Shown: piece by piece, positions 26,137-36,183 of the stretch
Layout: every line of letters begins with the position of its first letter
Numbering within the stretch: the stretch's first letter is position 1
Source: Erysipelotrichaceae bacterium
Lineage (GTDB): Bacteria > Bacillota_I > Bacilli_A > RFN20 > CAG-449
Assembly: GCA_015059095.1 (NCBI GenBank)
Contig: SVBA01000007.1
Span: 33,675-97,674 of the forward strand
Direction: 5' to 3'
Length of the DNA stretch: 64,000 nucleotides
Translations under genes and position numbers: made by a program
Notes under the pieces: generated by a model
Told to the model about the DNA's origin: nothing
The model's input: only the letters and a program-made list of their open reading frames with translations
Databases searched by the model: none

Positions 26137-26724
26137 TTATTTTACCTCCTTAAGAAATAAATTCTTAATCCAAACAACGATATTTTTACTAAATACCATA
26201 AATAGCTTTGTTAGTTCTTTACATCCAAAGAACAATAATATTCCTAATCCTAAACAAATTATACTTCCTCCTAAAAGAAGAGCTCCTGATCCTTGAAAAA
26301 TATAAATAACTCCTAAAACTATTCCTCCAAGTCCTCCAGCCACTAATGCTATAAATACTGCCCATAAACTTATTAATAAAGATGCTAATACTACATATAA
26401 GGAAAATAATACTACTATTACTGCAATTAATAAGCTTAACCAAATTGGAGATCCTAATACTAATAAGATAATTGTAGCGATATTAATTTTCTTTTTAGGA
26501 GTTACTTTTTCTTTAATTAATTTCTTTAATGGATAATTAGCAATTACTTGTCTAGAAACTTCATCTAGTGTCCCAATATCATTAATCGCCTCTTCTTCTT
26601 TAAAACCATCTTCAATTCGATCATCAATCATTTCACTATAAAAATTAATTCTTTCCTCTAAATCTTCTTTAGGTAAATTGGATAATTTAATTCTTAATTT
26701 ATTTAAAAATTCTTCTTTTTTCAT
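26137..26724 (-). CDS. DUF1700-family membrane protein
   Basis: 195 residues. The N-terminal half is the conserved soluble segment (MKKEEFLNKLRIKLSNLP, then YSEMIDDRIEDG and IGTLDEVSRQVI) typical of DUF1700. The C-terminal half has several hydrophobic helices (about 80-175) rich in Gly, Leu and Ile. The start overlaps the PadR gene stop by four bases (ATGA), so the two are coupled. It probably works with the DUF4097 protein at the membrane. Confidence 0.88.
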   Translation of the reverse strand: MKKEEFLNKLRIKLSNLPKEDLEERINFYSEMIDDRIEDGFKEEEAINDIGTLDEVSRQVIANYPLKKLIKEKVTPKKKINIATIILLVLGSPIWLSLLIAVIVVLFSLYVVLASLLISLWAVFIALVAGGLGGIVLGVIYIFQGSGALLLGGSIICLGLGILLFFGCKELTKLFMVFSKNIVVWIKNLFLKEVK

Positions 26725-27038
26725 CGTCTTTCATCTCCTTTAACAACAAATTGATATATTGATAAGATCTCAAACCAATCTTTTTTAAATTCTTCAATTT
26801 TCTCTAATCCTAATTTCGTAATATGATAATACTTTCTTAATCTTCCATCATGTTCAGAAGTTTTAACCGTTAACATATTCGCAAGCTCTAGTCTTTTTAA
26901 AATTGTATATAAAGTAGATTCCGACATTTCTATGTATGGTTTCATATCTTTTATTATCTTATAACCATATGAAGGCTCATTTTTAATCGCCCTCAATACA
27001 CATACATCTAATAGTCCTCTTTTTAATTGTATGTCCAT
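26721..27038 (-). CDS. PadR-family transcriptional regulator
   Basis: 105 residues, the size of the short PadR subfamily. Winged-helix motifs: LKRGLLDVCVLRAI at the start, YGYKIIKDMKPYIEMSESTLYTILKRLE in the recognition region, and GRLRKYYHITKLG in the wing. It heads the PadR-DUF1700-DUF4097 operon and presumably represses it. Upstream bases 27050-27090 (ACGTAATACATCGTATCACGAGG) include ATACATCGTAT, a short inverted repeat that could be its operator. Confidence 0.92.
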   Translation of the reverse strand: MDIQLKRGLLDVCVLRAIKNEPSYGYKIIKDMKPYIEMSESTLYTILKRLELANMLTVKTSEHDGRLRKYYHITKLGLEKIEEFKKDWFEILSIYQFVVKGDERR

Positions 27039-27221
27039 AAATACTTCTCCTTACGTAATACATCGTATCACGAGGTATATAATAATGCAATAAAAATTTA
27101 TACACTTAATCTATATTTTATTAAAAATTAATTTAATTAATCTTCCATCTATACATACAATAATCTTAATTAAAACATTTTAAATCACTTTTCAAAAGAA
27201 AAACGAGTAGTAAACTACTCG

Positions 27222-27953
27222 TTAATCATTAAATCTTCTTAAGAATTCTTTTGTTCTTTCTTCTTTTGTATGTTCAAATACTTCACTAGGAGTACCACTT
27301 TCAAGAATAATACCTTTATCTAAGAATAATACTCTAGTTGATACATCTTTAGCAAACTTCATTTCATGAGTTACGATAATTAAAGTCATACCTTCTTTAG
27401 ATAATTCTTTAATAACATCAAGAACTTCTCCTACCATTTCTGGATCTAAAGCTGAAGTTGGTTCATCAAACAACAATACTTCTGGGTTCATACATAGTGC
27501 TCTAGCAATAGCAACTCTTTGTTTTTGACCTCCAGATAAAGAAGTTGATTTAGCATAACTGAAATCATCCATTCCTACTTTCTTTAAGTACTTATGAGCG
27601 ATTTCTTCCGCTTCTTTTTTACTTCTTTTTAATACTTTCATTTGTGCTAAAGTACAATTATCAATAACATTTTTATTATTGAATAAATTAAATGATTGGA
27701 AAACCATACCAATATGTGTTCTTACTTCATTAATATCAGTATCCTTATTCAATAAAGGAATTCCTTTGAATAAGATTTCTCCACTAGTAGGTTCTTCTAA
27801 TAAATTTAAACATCTTAATAAAGTAGATTTTCCACTACCAGAAGATCCAATAATTGAAATTACTTCTCCTTCATTAATATCTAAACTAATTCCATTTAAT
27901 ACTTGTAACTCATCAAAAGATTTATAAACGTTTTTTACTTCAATAATCGCCAT
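27222..27953 (-). CDS. Amino-acid ABC transporter ATP-binding protein
   Basis: 243 residues, polar amino-acid (GlnQ/ArtP) type ATPase. Walker [10 protein letters not shown] at about 36-44, Q-loop in MVFQSFNLF, signature [15 protein letters not shown] near 137-151, Walker [13 protein letters not shown], and the switch His in IVTHEM. RBS AGGAGG precedes the ATG. Last gene of the lysine-riboswitch-controlled importer operon. A T-rich region with an ACGAGTAGTAAACTACTCGT hairpin (27204-27223) follows as terminator. Confidence 0.95.
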   Translation of the reverse strand: MAIIEVKNVYKSFDELQVLNGISLDINEGEVISIIGSSGSGKSTLLRCLNLLEEPTSGEILFKGIPLLNKDTDINEVRTHIGMVFQSFNLFNNKNVIDNCTLAQMKVLKRSKKEAEEIAHKYLKKVGMDDFSYAKSTSLSGGQKQRVAIARALCMNPEVLLFDEPTSALDPEMVGEVLDVIKELSKEGMTLIIVTHEMKFAKDVSTRVLFLDKGIILESGTPSEVFEHTKEERTKEFLRRFND

Positions 27954-27955
27954 AA

Positions 27956-28804
27956 TTATAACCTCCTACTTTCTGTTTGAGATTCTTTTTTATAACCTTT
28001 ATGAATATATTCATTATTTGCAAAACCTTCTGGAGTAGTAACTGATACTGGCTTAGAAATGTAAGACTTAACATTCATTTTCTTTTCTATTAACTTTAAT
28101 AAATTAGTAAATGATATAGTTAAAATTAAATATAGAATACAAACTATAAAGTAAATTGGGAATTGTTTATACCAAATAACGTTAATCTTTTGTGCACTAT
28201 AGAACAAATCCGATACCATAATTGCACTCAATACAGAAGTATCTTTAATATTAACAACTAATTCATTACCAATCGCTGGAATAACGTTTTTAATTGCTTG
28301 AGGTAAAACTACGTTAAACATTGTTTGACCTTGACTCATACCTAAAGATCTACTTGCTTCAATTTGACCTTTATCAATCGCATTAATACCAGAACGGATA
28401 ATTTCTGCCATATAAGCAGCAGTATTTAAAGAAACGACAATTATCCCTGCTACAGTTGTAGGCCAACCTCTACCTATAACATAAGATACACCATAGAAAA
28501 TACAAATTGCTTGAACCATCATTGGAGTTCCTCTAAAAAACTCAATATAGCCATAAGCAAAGCCTTTACCAATTTTCTTTAACACTCTAACAAACTTAGA
28601 ATCCGTTTTATCTTCTTCCATTTTTCTTAAATATGCTAATCCTAGTCCTAAAGCAAAACCAAAGATTGTACCTAAAATAGATAAAAGCAAAGTAATTCCA
28701 ATACCACCTAAAAATTGGAGCCAATAATATCTAAAGAAAAACCATACTTGAGGAAAGAAACCTTCAGGTAAAACATCAGGTATTTCCGCTAAAAACCAAA
28801 TCAT
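27956..28804 (-). CDS. Amino-acid ABC transporter permease
   Basis: 282 residues with at least five membrane helices. The HisM/GlnP-type cytoplasmic coupling loop is seen in [16 protein letters not shown] followed by VVLPQAI. The single permease gene implies a homodimer channel. Its ATG overlaps the stop of the binding-protein gene by one base. The C-terminal tail ([19 protein letters not shown]) is hydrophilic and longer than usual. Lysine is the probable substrate because of the riboswitch. Confidence 0.94.
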   Translation of the reverse strand: MIWFLAEIPDVLPEGFFPQVWFFFRYYWLQFLGGIGITLLLSILGTIFGFALGLGLAYLRKMEEDKTDSKFVRVLKKIGKGFAYGYIEFFRGTPMMVQAICIFYGVSYVIGRGWPTTVAGIIVVSLNTAAYMAEIIRSGINAIDKGQIEASRSLGMSQGQTMFNVVLPQAIKNVIPAIGNELVVNIKDTSVLSAIMVSDLFYSAQKINVIWYKQFPIYFIVCILYLILTISFTNLLKLIEKKMNVKSYISKPVSVTTPEGFANNEYIHKGYKKESQTESRRL

Positions 28805-29646
28805 TATTCAGTTGCTCCAGGTGCAGAAGCAATAGCTTCTTGCATCCATTGTTGTCTTTGTTCTTCACTAATACCAGCTAAGAATTCATTAATTTTAGTT
28901 TGTAATGAACTATCATTTTTTCTAACACCTACAGAAATAGAAACAACGAAATCATCATTACCTTCTAATACTGTATCTAAATATCCAGTTGGATGAGATG
29001 CTAAGAATTGTTCAGCTTCTGGAGCTTCACAAATTACTGCATCACAAGCATTGCTTTCTAAAGCCATAAATGCTTCTGGATAAGTTTTAGTATGTGTACC
29101 TGCAACAATACCTGCATATGATTCAGAAGTAGAGTCACCTAAAGAATCAATTAAATCAGCTTGAACGGTACCTAATTGAGCGATAAATTTTAATCCAGCA
29201 AAATCATCAATTGAATCAAAAGATTTATATTCTTCAACATCCTTAGTAATAATAACCATTTGTGAATGATAATATTCATTACTAAATGAAATAGAGTTTC
29301 TTCTTTTTGGAGTATCTGTCATACCTGCTACAATTGCATCAATTGTATTTGATTCTAAAGCAGGAATTAATCCATCCCAAGAAATAGCTTTAATTTCTAA
29401 AGTGACATCTAAGTATTCTGCTAATTCTTTAGCAACGATAACATCGTAGCCATAAGCATAACCTTGACCATCTGTAATTTTTACATTATCTTCACTTTGA
29501 CTTGTTTCTGTCCAGTTATATGGAGGATAAGCACATTCCATACCAATTGTTAAGACTCCATCTTCTAGTGAATCTTGTGCACCACCACATCCTGAACAAA
29601 CTAATAATGCAGTTAATGCTAATGTTAATAAATTTCTTTTTTTCAT
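28804..29646 (-). CDS. Amino-acid (probably lysine) binding lipoprotein
   Basis: I start at the ATG at 29644-29646 (280 residues) because GAGGAG lies 6 bases upstream and the resulting N-terminus MKKRNLLTLALTALLV-CSGC is a lipoprotein signal peptide; the longer reading to 29724 runs through the riboswitch terminator and is unlikely. The mature protein has the SBP_bac_3 fold: LTIGMECAYPPYNW, GYDVIVAKELAEYLD, WDGLIPALESNTIDAIVAGMTDTPKR (the family Arg that holds the amino-acid carboxylate). It delivers the amino acid to the permease from the cell surface. Confidence 0.94.
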   Translation of the reverse strand: MKKRNLLTLALTALLVCSGCGGAQDSLEDGVLTIGMECAYPPYNWTETSQSEDNVKITDGQGYAYGYDVIVAKELAEYLDVTLEIKAISWDGLIPALESNTIDAIVAGMTDTPKRRNSISFSNEYYHSQMVIITKDVEEYKSFDSIDDFAGLKFIAQLGTVQADLIDSLGDSTSESYAGIVAGTHTKTYPEAFMALESNACDAVICEAPEAEQFLASHPTGYLDTVLEGNDDFVVSISVGVRKNDSSLQTKINEFLAGISEEQRQQWMQEAIASAPGATE

Positions 29647-29684
29647 ATTTTTCTCCTCTTCCATCATATACTCACGGTAGGAAA

Positions 29685-29925
29685 TTAAAAAAGCAATGAT
29701 CCGGAAACCATTGCTTAATAACATAGTTCACGCACAAAGCGCCATAATATATGTCATCACTCAATAGCTCTCCACTTTTTTCAAAGTGACAGTCAATGAC
29801 ATATTCTGTCATTGCCCAAGAATAGATTTAGCAGTCTATCCTTTCGGCCTCTATTCCTTTTTTAAGTAATCATTATCTTTGCTAGATTCATACTTAATAC
29901 TCTTAATAGAAGCGCCTCTACACGG
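29685..29925 (-). promoter_or_regulatory. Lysine riboswitch (L-box) with terminator
   Basis: On the minus strand, conserved lysine-riboswitch elements occur in order: AGAGGCGC (29912-29919), AGAGTA, GGCCGAAAGG (29840-29849), GACTGTCA (29787-29794), GGAGAGCTATTGAG (about 29760-29773), then a terminator AAGCAATG/CATTGCTT (29691-29716) with a T run. The order and sequences closely follow the Bacillus subtilis lysC leader as I remember it. Lysine binding should favour termination before the ABC importer genes, so transport rises when lysine is scarce. Confidence 0.9.
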
Positions 29926-29949
29926 TGAAAATATACGATTTATGTGATT

Positions 29950-29978
29950 ATTAAATCACTTATTAATTAATTTGTAAA
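29950..29978 (-). promoter_or_regulatory. Promoter of the riboswitch-importer operon
   Basis: On the minus strand TTTACA (complement of 29973-29978) and TTTAAT (complement of 29950-29955) are 17 bases apart, placing the transcript start just before the riboswitch. Confidence 0.5.
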
Positions 29979-30038
29979 TAGAAAGAATACTATTTAATGC
30001 TTTTCTTAATTAAATAGCGCTTACATTATTTAAAATAA

Positions 30039-33000
30039 TTAAACAATTGGAATTAAAGATTCATCTATATTTGTGTTAGAAAATGCATCACTACCAATAC
30101 TTTCTAAAGTAGATGGAAAATTAATTTCTTTTAAGTTAGTACAGTTATAAAATGCTTGACTACCAATAGTAGTTAAACCTTCTGATAAAGTAATCTTAGT
30201 AATACTCGAACAATTTCTAAATGCTTTATCCGGAATAGAAGTAACATAAGGAAGATTAATCTCTCTTAAAGTTGAAGGGATATTATTCTCATTAAATAAA
30301 TAATATATAGTAGTTTCATTTCTATAAGTATCTTTATATTCTAATTTAGAAATAGTTAATTCTTCTAAAGAAGAAAGACCTTGTAAAGCACCAACCCAAA
30401 TTATAGTTACACTACTTGGAATAGTTAATTCTTTTAAAGAAGTACATCCATAGAACACACTTGGACAAACTTCTTCTAACTCACATCCATCTTGATAACT
30501 AACTTTAGTAAGACTAGTACAAGAATAGAATGTCGAAGAATATAATACTTTAAGTGATTTAGGAATAGTTATATCTAATAAGTTAGTACAATAAGCAAAT
30601 GCACTTGCACCTAAACTAGTAAGAGAATCTGGTAAAGAAATCTTTTCTAAAGAACTACATCTTTCAAAAGCACTATTACCAATAGTTTCAGTTCCTTCAG
30701 GAATAGAAATATTTACTAAACTACTACAGAATATAAATGCTTGTTCACCAATATTAGTTACTTTATTTAAGTTAATAGTAGTAACATTTTTGCAGCTAGA
30801 GAAATAACCTTTTGGAACATCTCCAGAAAGAATATTAATCGTAGTTAAATTAGTAGGCATATTATCATATGTTCCAAATAATTGAACAATACCTTGTCCT
30901 AAAATAGGCATTGTAATTTCACTAATTTTACATTTAGAGAATGCATATGAGCCTATACTTTCTAAAGATTCTGGTAAAGAGATAACTTCAATATTATTAC
31001 ATCCATTAAATGCATAAGTTCCAATATAAGTTAAATTATTAAATGTAGCAAAATCTACGCTTGTAATATTTAAACATCTATAGAAAGCATAATCACCTAT
31101 AGAAGTAATATTGTTATTTAAGGTAATATCTTCTAAATTTACACAATTATAAAATGCATAATTACCAATTGATTGAATAGAACTTGGAATATTCATTGTA
31201 GTAACATTTTTATTATTGTAGAATGCATTATCGCCAATATGAAGAATATCATCACTTAATACACTAGTTTCATTACCAAATATTAAAGTTTTAGTAGTTT
31301 TATCAACTAAACCAAATCCTTCTTCTAACGCTCTATAAGAAGGATTATTTTTATCAATAGATAAAGTTTTTAATTTACCATTAGAATCAAAAATAGTATT
31401 CCCAATAGAAGTTACAGTTTTAGAAATAATTACTTCTTCTAAACTACTACAATTTTTAAATGCATTATTTCCAATATATTCAACTCCATCTAATACAGTG
31501 ACTTTCTTTAAGTTTGACATATATCCAAAATAAGAATCAGGAATATTACTAGAAATAGCAACTTCTTCTAAAGAAGAAACTTTTAATCCACTACGAGCAG
31601 GCATTTCTGCATACTTTAATGAACTTAAATAACCAAATGCATTATTTCCTACAGTTATTACACTATTTGGAATATATAAAGAAGTAACATCTCTAAAACC
31701 ATAGAATTGATATGGATTAATTGAAGTTGTTCCTTCCACAATACTAATACTTGTTACAGGTGAATATGTATTATTATCTTTAAATAAAATTTTGTCTGCA
31801 AAACACATTGGAGTAGATTGACTATTACTAAATTCAATATTACTCCAAGAAGTAACATCGCCATTATATTTGACAACTCTATCTTGACTATAATCAATTC
31901 CACACTCTAAGAAAGCGTCAATACCAATACTTTCAAGTGATTTTGAAAGGGTAATATTTTTTAAAGAAGAACAACCATTAAATGCATTATCGCCAATTAC
32001 TCTTACATTATCTTTCATAATAATAGTTTCAATAAAACCATGATTGTAGAAAGTTTTTTCATTAATTTCAACGACTCCACTACCTAATGTTAAATGAAGA
32101 ATATTATCACAATTAATAAATGCTTGAGGATAGAAATAATAATTCTCTCCTTTATAGAAATCTGGTAAAACTACTGTTTCTTCATTCTTTTTCCATTCTG
32201 CTAAATAATATTTATCATCCATTAAAACATAAATTCCATCTTCTTCATAGAATACTTTTTCTTCTTCCTCTAAAGATGAATATACATAATAAACATTTAA
32301 AGCCACACTACCATAATTATGATTTTTAGGATAGATAACTAGTGAAGATAAATTATAAACTTTATCGATGTTATAACAATCTGCAAAAGCATAATTTCCA
32401 ATTTCTACTACATTTTTCGGAATAACAACTGTTTGTAAAGAAGAACACCATCTAAACGCTCCTTCTCCAATAGTCAATAAAGTTTCTGGGAAAGTAGGAT
32501 TAATACTTGGACAACTATAGAAGGCTAGTCTTCCAATATTCTTTAAATTATCACCTAAATCAATACTATATAAATTTTCACAATCATAGAAAGCCTCTTC
32601 TCCAATTTCTTCTAGTTCACTAGGAAGAGTAACTACTTGTAAAGAATTTACATTTTTACAATATTCATCTGGTAAAATTGTTCCACTAGTAAATGTTATT
32701 TTTTTAATATCATAAGATAAAACTCCTGAATAAAATAACTCACTTAATTTATCAAATAAAATAGGCATTTCAATTTCTTGAACATTAATAGAATCAATAA
32801 TCCCTTTAGTTTTTAAATTAATAATAGTTAATTTTTCTAAAGTATATTCAAAAGTATCATGAAAATAAGTAGTAGGAATATCTTCTTCTAAATCAAAACC
32901 AATATGTGGGACCGGATAACTTTCATAAGTATATGAAGATGAATCTGCGATTAATTGTTTAAAAGGATAAGAAGAAATTTTTGATATTGTAACACTACTA

Positions 33001-34619
33001 CATCCCTTTGTCTTATTTAATGAATATGGTAGTATTTCATATTCTTCATCATTAATTAATTTTGGCATATTATATGTAGAAGTATTAGGATTAACATTAA
33101 ACAAATACAATTTGTTTGAATTGTCTCTAACACATTCGTTTTCCCCGAAAATCTCAATTCTACTTGGATCATTAATGTCAGTATTAATCGATATTACACT
33201 ACTAGGATAAGATGAAGAAAATTTGTTATTCAAATCATAAATTTCTACCATTCTTATACAATCTTTAAACGCATTTTCATGCACACTAGTTACACTAGTA
33301 GGCAAAACAATACTATTTAAATTTTTACATTCTAAGAAAGCATTTTCTTCAATAGTTTCTACTTTATTAATATCAATATTTTTTAAAGCTGTACAACCTC
33401 TAAACGTTCCATATTGTAATGTTTTTACATTATCTGGAATATTGATTGTAGTTAATGAAGTACAATTAGCAAACACTCCTCCTTCAATAGTAGATATAGT
33501 AGAAGGTAATACTATACTTTCTAAAAAATCACAATCTTCAAATGCTCTTGCTTCAATAGTAGATATAGTAGAAGGTAATTCAATACTTTCTAAAAAATCA
33601 CAATCTTCAAATGCTCCTGCTCCAATAGAAACAACATCTAATCCATCAACATTAGATGGAATAACAATACTAGAATCTTTACAATTACTATTGATCTTTT
33701 TAACACTCAATGCTCTACCAGAAGGAGTATCAATTTCTTCTAATTCTACTTTATTATAAACTAATGCATTTACATAATTATCATAATATGTATTATTACA
33801 CATCGAACAAGTATGTGAATTATAACCTCTTGTAGTATATGTTGGTTCAACTAATACATCATTATAATCACAAGGAATAGTAGGTATTACTTCATAACCT
33901 TCAAGAGTTTTATCACATCGAGAACAATAACTACCAACCTCTCTACCTTCTTCTTGACAAGTAGGTTCTTTTTTTGTTTCAAAATGTTCCACTTCGTGTC
34001 CTAAAGCAGGAATTTCAGTTCCTCCTGAATGTTTATCACATCTAGAACAAGCGTATTCAATATAATGTCCAGCTTCTTCACAAGTTGGTTGAACTTCTTC
34101 ACTAATTATAATTGAATAATCGTGCAACAAATAATCACTTCCTATAATATAGTATTCAGTTTGATATTCGCGGTTTTCATGTACGAATTTACCCCTATAA
34201 TAAGTTTTTGTACCTGTTTCACAAGTAGGGGCTTCAGTACCAATTACTGTACTACTTTCTTGAGGTATTTTAATACTTACTTCACAAAGAGGACATACTC
34301 CTTCTAAAGTAACAACAGGATCTTTTTGAAAGTCTTTAGTAATGTGAACATTATAAATTCTTCCACCATAATCATCGATATAATGTGAACATACTGGATC
34401 TGGATGAGTTTCAGTGTAAATAATAATACCTGCAATAACGACAACTACTAAAATAGGAGAATACTTTAGTAATTTAAGATTCTCTTTAAATCTAGATCCA
34501 AAATCACTACCATAATCATATGAATCTTTCCATTTTTTGCCTTTGAGACGATCATTAAACATCTCTCTTCTAGTCATTCGCTCGGCTTTTTTACGATCTT
34601 GATCATCAAAATATCCCAT
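30039..34619 (-). CDS. Giant leucine-rich-repeat (BspA-type) surface protein
   Basis: 1526 residues. A basic cytoplasmic tail of about 50 residues, one membrane helix (53-68, SPILVVVVIAGIIIYT), then an extracytoplasmic region: four or more small modules with paired Cys (CPLC, CSRC twice, CSMC) each preceded by EPTC/EAPTC-type lead-ins (about 80-280), followed by more than 1200 residues of 23-residue LRR_5 repeats (for example AFYNCTNLKEINFPSTLESIG). There is no LPXTG anchor; it is held by its N-terminus. BspA-like proteins commonly bind host or microbial surfaces. It is monocistronic, and a similar Cys-pair module occurs at 62855-63898. Confidence 0.9.
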   Translation of the reverse strand: MGYFDDQDRKKAERMTRREMFNDRLKGKKWKDSYDYGSDFGSRFKENLKLLKYSPILVVVVIAGIIIYTETHPDPVCSHYIDDYGGRIYNVHITKDFQKDPVVTLEGVCPLCEVSIKIPQESSTVIGTEAPTCETGTKTYYRGKFVHENREYQTEYYIIGSDYLLHDYSIIISEEVQPTCEEAGHYIEYACSRCDKHSGGTEIPALGHEVEHFETKKEPTCQEEGREVGSYCSRCDKTLEGYEVIPTIPCDYNDVLVEPTYTTRGYNSHTCSMCNNTYYDNYVNALVYNKVELEEIDTPSGRALSVKKINSNCKDSSIVIPSNVDGLDVVSIGAGAFEDCDFLESIELPSTISTIEARAFEDCDFLESIVLPSTISTIEGGVFANCTSLTTINIPDNVKTLQYGTFRGCTALKNIDINKVETIEENAFLECKNLNSIVLPTSVTSVHENAFKDCIRMVEIYDLNNKFSSSYPSSVISINTDINDPSRIEIFGENECVRDNSNKLYLFNVNPNTSTYNMPKLINDEEYEILPYSLNKTKGCSSVTISKISSYPFKQLIADSSSYTYESYPVPHIGFDLEEDIPTTYFHDTFEYTLEKLTIINLKTKGIIDSINVQEIEMPILFDKLSELFYSGVLSYDIKKITFTSGTILPDEYCKNVNSLQVVTLPSELEEIGEEAFYDCENLYSIDLGDNLKNIGRLAFYSCPSINPTFPETLLTIGEGAFRWCSSLQTVVIPKNVVEIGNYAFADCYNIDKVYNLSSLVIYPKNHNYGSVALNVYYVYSSLEEEEKVFYEEDGIYVLMDDKYYLAEWKKNEETVVLPDFYKGENYYFYPQAFINCDNILHLTLGSGVVEINEKTFYNHGFIETIIMKDNVRVIGDNAFNGCSSLKNITLSKSLESIGIDAFLECGIDYSQDRVVKYNGDVTSWSNIEFSNSQSTPMCFADKILFKDNNTYSPVTSISIVEGTTSINPYQFYGFRDVTSLYIPNSVITVGNNAFGYLSSLKYAEMPARSGLKVSSLEEVAISSNIPDSYFGYMSNLKKVTVLDGVEYIGNNAFKNCSSLEEVIISKTVTSIGNTIFDSNGKLKTLSIDKNNPSYRALEEGFGLVDKTTKTLIFGNETSVLSDDILHIGDNAFYNNKNVTTMNIPSSIQSIGNYAFYNCVNLEDITLNNNITSIGDYAFYRCLNITSVDFATFNNLTYIGTYAFNGCNNIEVISLPESLESIGSYAFSKCKISEITMPILGQGIVQLFGTYDNMPTNLTTINILSGDVPKGYFSSCKNVTTINLNKVTNIGEQAFIFCSSLVNISIPEGTETIGNSAFERCSSLEKISLPDSLTSLGASAFAYCTNLLDITIPKSLKVLYSSTFYSCTSLTKVSYQDGCELEEVCPSVFYGCTSLKELTIPSSVTIIWVGALQGLSSLEELTISKLEYKDTYRNETTIYYLFNENNIPSTLREINLPYVTSIPDKAFRNCSSITKITLSEGLTTIGSQAFYNCTNLKEINFPSTLESIGSDAFSNTNIDESLIPIV
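33484..33621. repeat. Near-identical 69-bp tandem duplication inside the LRR gene
   Basis: Units 33484-33552 and 33553-33621 differ at only a few bases. They encode two consecutive 23-residue LRR units reading AFEDCDFLESI.LPSTISTIE. This is a recent duplication and shows how the repeat array grows; copy number may vary between strains. Confidence 0.85.
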
Positions 34620-34704
34620 AATTATTTCCCCTTTATAATTATTAATAAACTTCAGTTATAAATAATTATATCACACACAAATCAAAAAATAACAAAAATA
34701 AAAT

Positions 34705-34726
34705 GAACAGTCAGTTTTTACTGTCC
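34705..34726 (-). terminator. Terminator after the rarA transcript
   Basis: On the minus strand GGACAGT / ACTGTTC (one G-U pair) followed by a long T-rich run ATTTTATTTTTG. It overlaps the end of the small gene 34711-34908. Confidence 0.6.
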
Positions 34727-34908
34727 ATTTCATTTAAATATGGATAATATTCAATGAATCGATACTCTCTAATAAATTTTTTTGTTCCATCTTTAAAATA
34801 TAACATTAAGACTCTTCCTATATTTTTATAAGAGTCGATATATTCATATCTTAATAGTTCTTTATTTTTTAATTTCTTTTTAATCTGTCCATGATAAGAA
34901 TAGTACAT
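34711..34908 (-). CDS. Small basic hypothetical protein
   Basis: 65 residues, rich in Tyr, Lys and Arg, with predicted strands VLMLYFKDGTKKFIREYRFIEYY suggestive of a small beta-rich fold. It lies 15 bases after rarA in the same orientation and just before a terminator. The ribosome-binding site is weak, so this could be a non-coding tail of the rarA transcript; composition and position favour a real gene only modestly. Confidence 0.45.
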   Translation of the reverse strand: MYYSYHGQIKKKLKNKELLRYEYIDSYKNIGRVLMLYFKDGTKKFIREYRFIEYYPYLNEMDSKN

Positions 34909-34923
34909 ATTCTTATTATTTAC

Positions 34924-36183
34924 TTATTTTTTTATTAAATCCCAATATTCTTTACTTTTTTGTTCAATTTTATTATCTCCATACTCATAATACTTCTTAG
35001 TTTTAATATCACTAGGAAGATATTGCTGATAAAGATAATGATTTTTGTAGCTGTGCGGATAAACATAATTAGTCCCATGACCTAATTCTTTACTACCTTC
35101 ATAATGTGAATCAAGTAAATGGGTAGGTATTTGAACTCCTTTTCCTAATTTTACGTCTTCCATTGCTTCATCAATTGCATTAATCGCCGAATTTGATTTA
35201 GGACATGTGCATAAGAAAATAACTGCTTCTGCAAGAGGAATTCTTGCTTCAGGTAAACCAAGTTGAACCGCCGAATCACAACAAGCTTTAACTACACTAA
35301 TCGCAGTAGGATAAGCTAAGCCAATATCTTCACACGCGATTACTAATAATCTTCTTATTGGAGAAAATAAATCTCCTCCTTCTAATAATTTAGCCAAATA
35401 GAAAACTCCAGCATCAGGATCACTACCTCTAATAGATTTTTGGAACGCTGACAATAAATCATAATGAGCATCACCATCTCTATCATAATGCATTCCACTT
35501 CTTCTAGTTAACATTTGACAATCAGCAATTTTTAAATAATAAGTACCATTATAATGCGAACAAATATTAAATAATGTTTCTACTGTATTAATTGCTTTTC
35601 TAGCGTCTCCTCCACTAGTTCTAGATATATATTCTACAAGTCCTTTTTCTACATCAACTTCTGCCTTTAACTCTTCTTTACAAATAGAAATCGCTCTATT
35701 AATCGCAGGAATTAAATCATAATAAGAAATCGATTTAAATTCAAAGACATTCGATCTACTTAACAATGCATTATACACATAGAAATAAGGATTTTCTGTA
35801 GTTGATGCAATTAAAGTAATATCACCATTTTCAATATACTCAAGAAGTAATTGTTGTTGCTTTTTAGAAAAATATTGGATTTCATCTAAGTATAATAAAA
35901 TCCCATTTTGAGCATGTAGTGTTCCAATTTTATTGATAACATCTTTAATATCTTGAGAACCTGCACTTGTCGCATTAATTCTATATAAAGCTTTATTTGT
36001 TAATGATGCAATAATATTAGCGATCGTAGTTTTTCCAGTACCACTAGGACCGTAAAATATCATATTCGGAACATTATTAGACTCAATAATTCTTCTTAAT
36101 ACACCATTTGGCCCAACAAGATGTTTTTGTCCAACAACTTCATCTAAACTCTTTGGTCTAATTTTATCTGCTAGAGGTCTCAT
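34924..36183 (-). CDS. rarA: Replication-associated recombination protein A (MgsA/RarA)
   Basis: Clamp-loader-like AAA+ ATPase acting at stalled replication forks. 419 residues. N-terminal MRPLADKIRPKSLDEVVGQKHLVG, Walker A YGPSGTGKTT (about 45-54), Walker B LYLDEIQ with following STTENP sensor 1, and the C-terminal tetramerisation domain with SAFQKSIRGSDPDAGVFYLA. Its ATG overlaps the preceding small gene by four bases, so it is the third cistron of a phosphatase-unknown-rarA operon. Confidence 0.95.
   Translation of the reverse strand: MRPLADKIRPKSLDEVVGQKHLVGPNGVLRRIIESNNVPNMIFYGPSGTGKTTIANIIASLTNKALYRINATSAGSQDIKDVINKIGTLHAQNGILLYLDEIQYFSKKQQQLLLEYIENGDITLIASTTENPYFYVYNALLSRSNVFEFKSISYYDLIPAINRAISICKEELKAEVDVEKGLVEYISRTSGGDARKAINTVETLFNICSHYNGTYYLKIADCQMLTRRSGMHYDRDGDAHYDLLSAFQKSIRGSDPDAGVFYLAKLLEGGDLFSPIRRLLVIACEDIGLAYPTAISVVKACCDSAVQLGLPEARIPLAEAVIFLCTCPKSNSAINAIDEAMEDVKLGKGVQIPTHLLDSHYEGSKELGHGTNYVYPHSYKNHYLYQQYLPSDIKTKKYYEYGDNKIEQKSKEYWDLIKK

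Noticed and set aside
29647..29724. Extended N-terminus of the lysine-binding lipoprotein
   Set aside because: It would cross the riboswitch terminator and hide the lipoprotein signal peptide; the internal ATG has a good RBS.
33442..33759. Open frame opposite the LRR gene
   Set aside because: It is a complement-strand shadow produced by the LRR repeats; no RBS or independent support.
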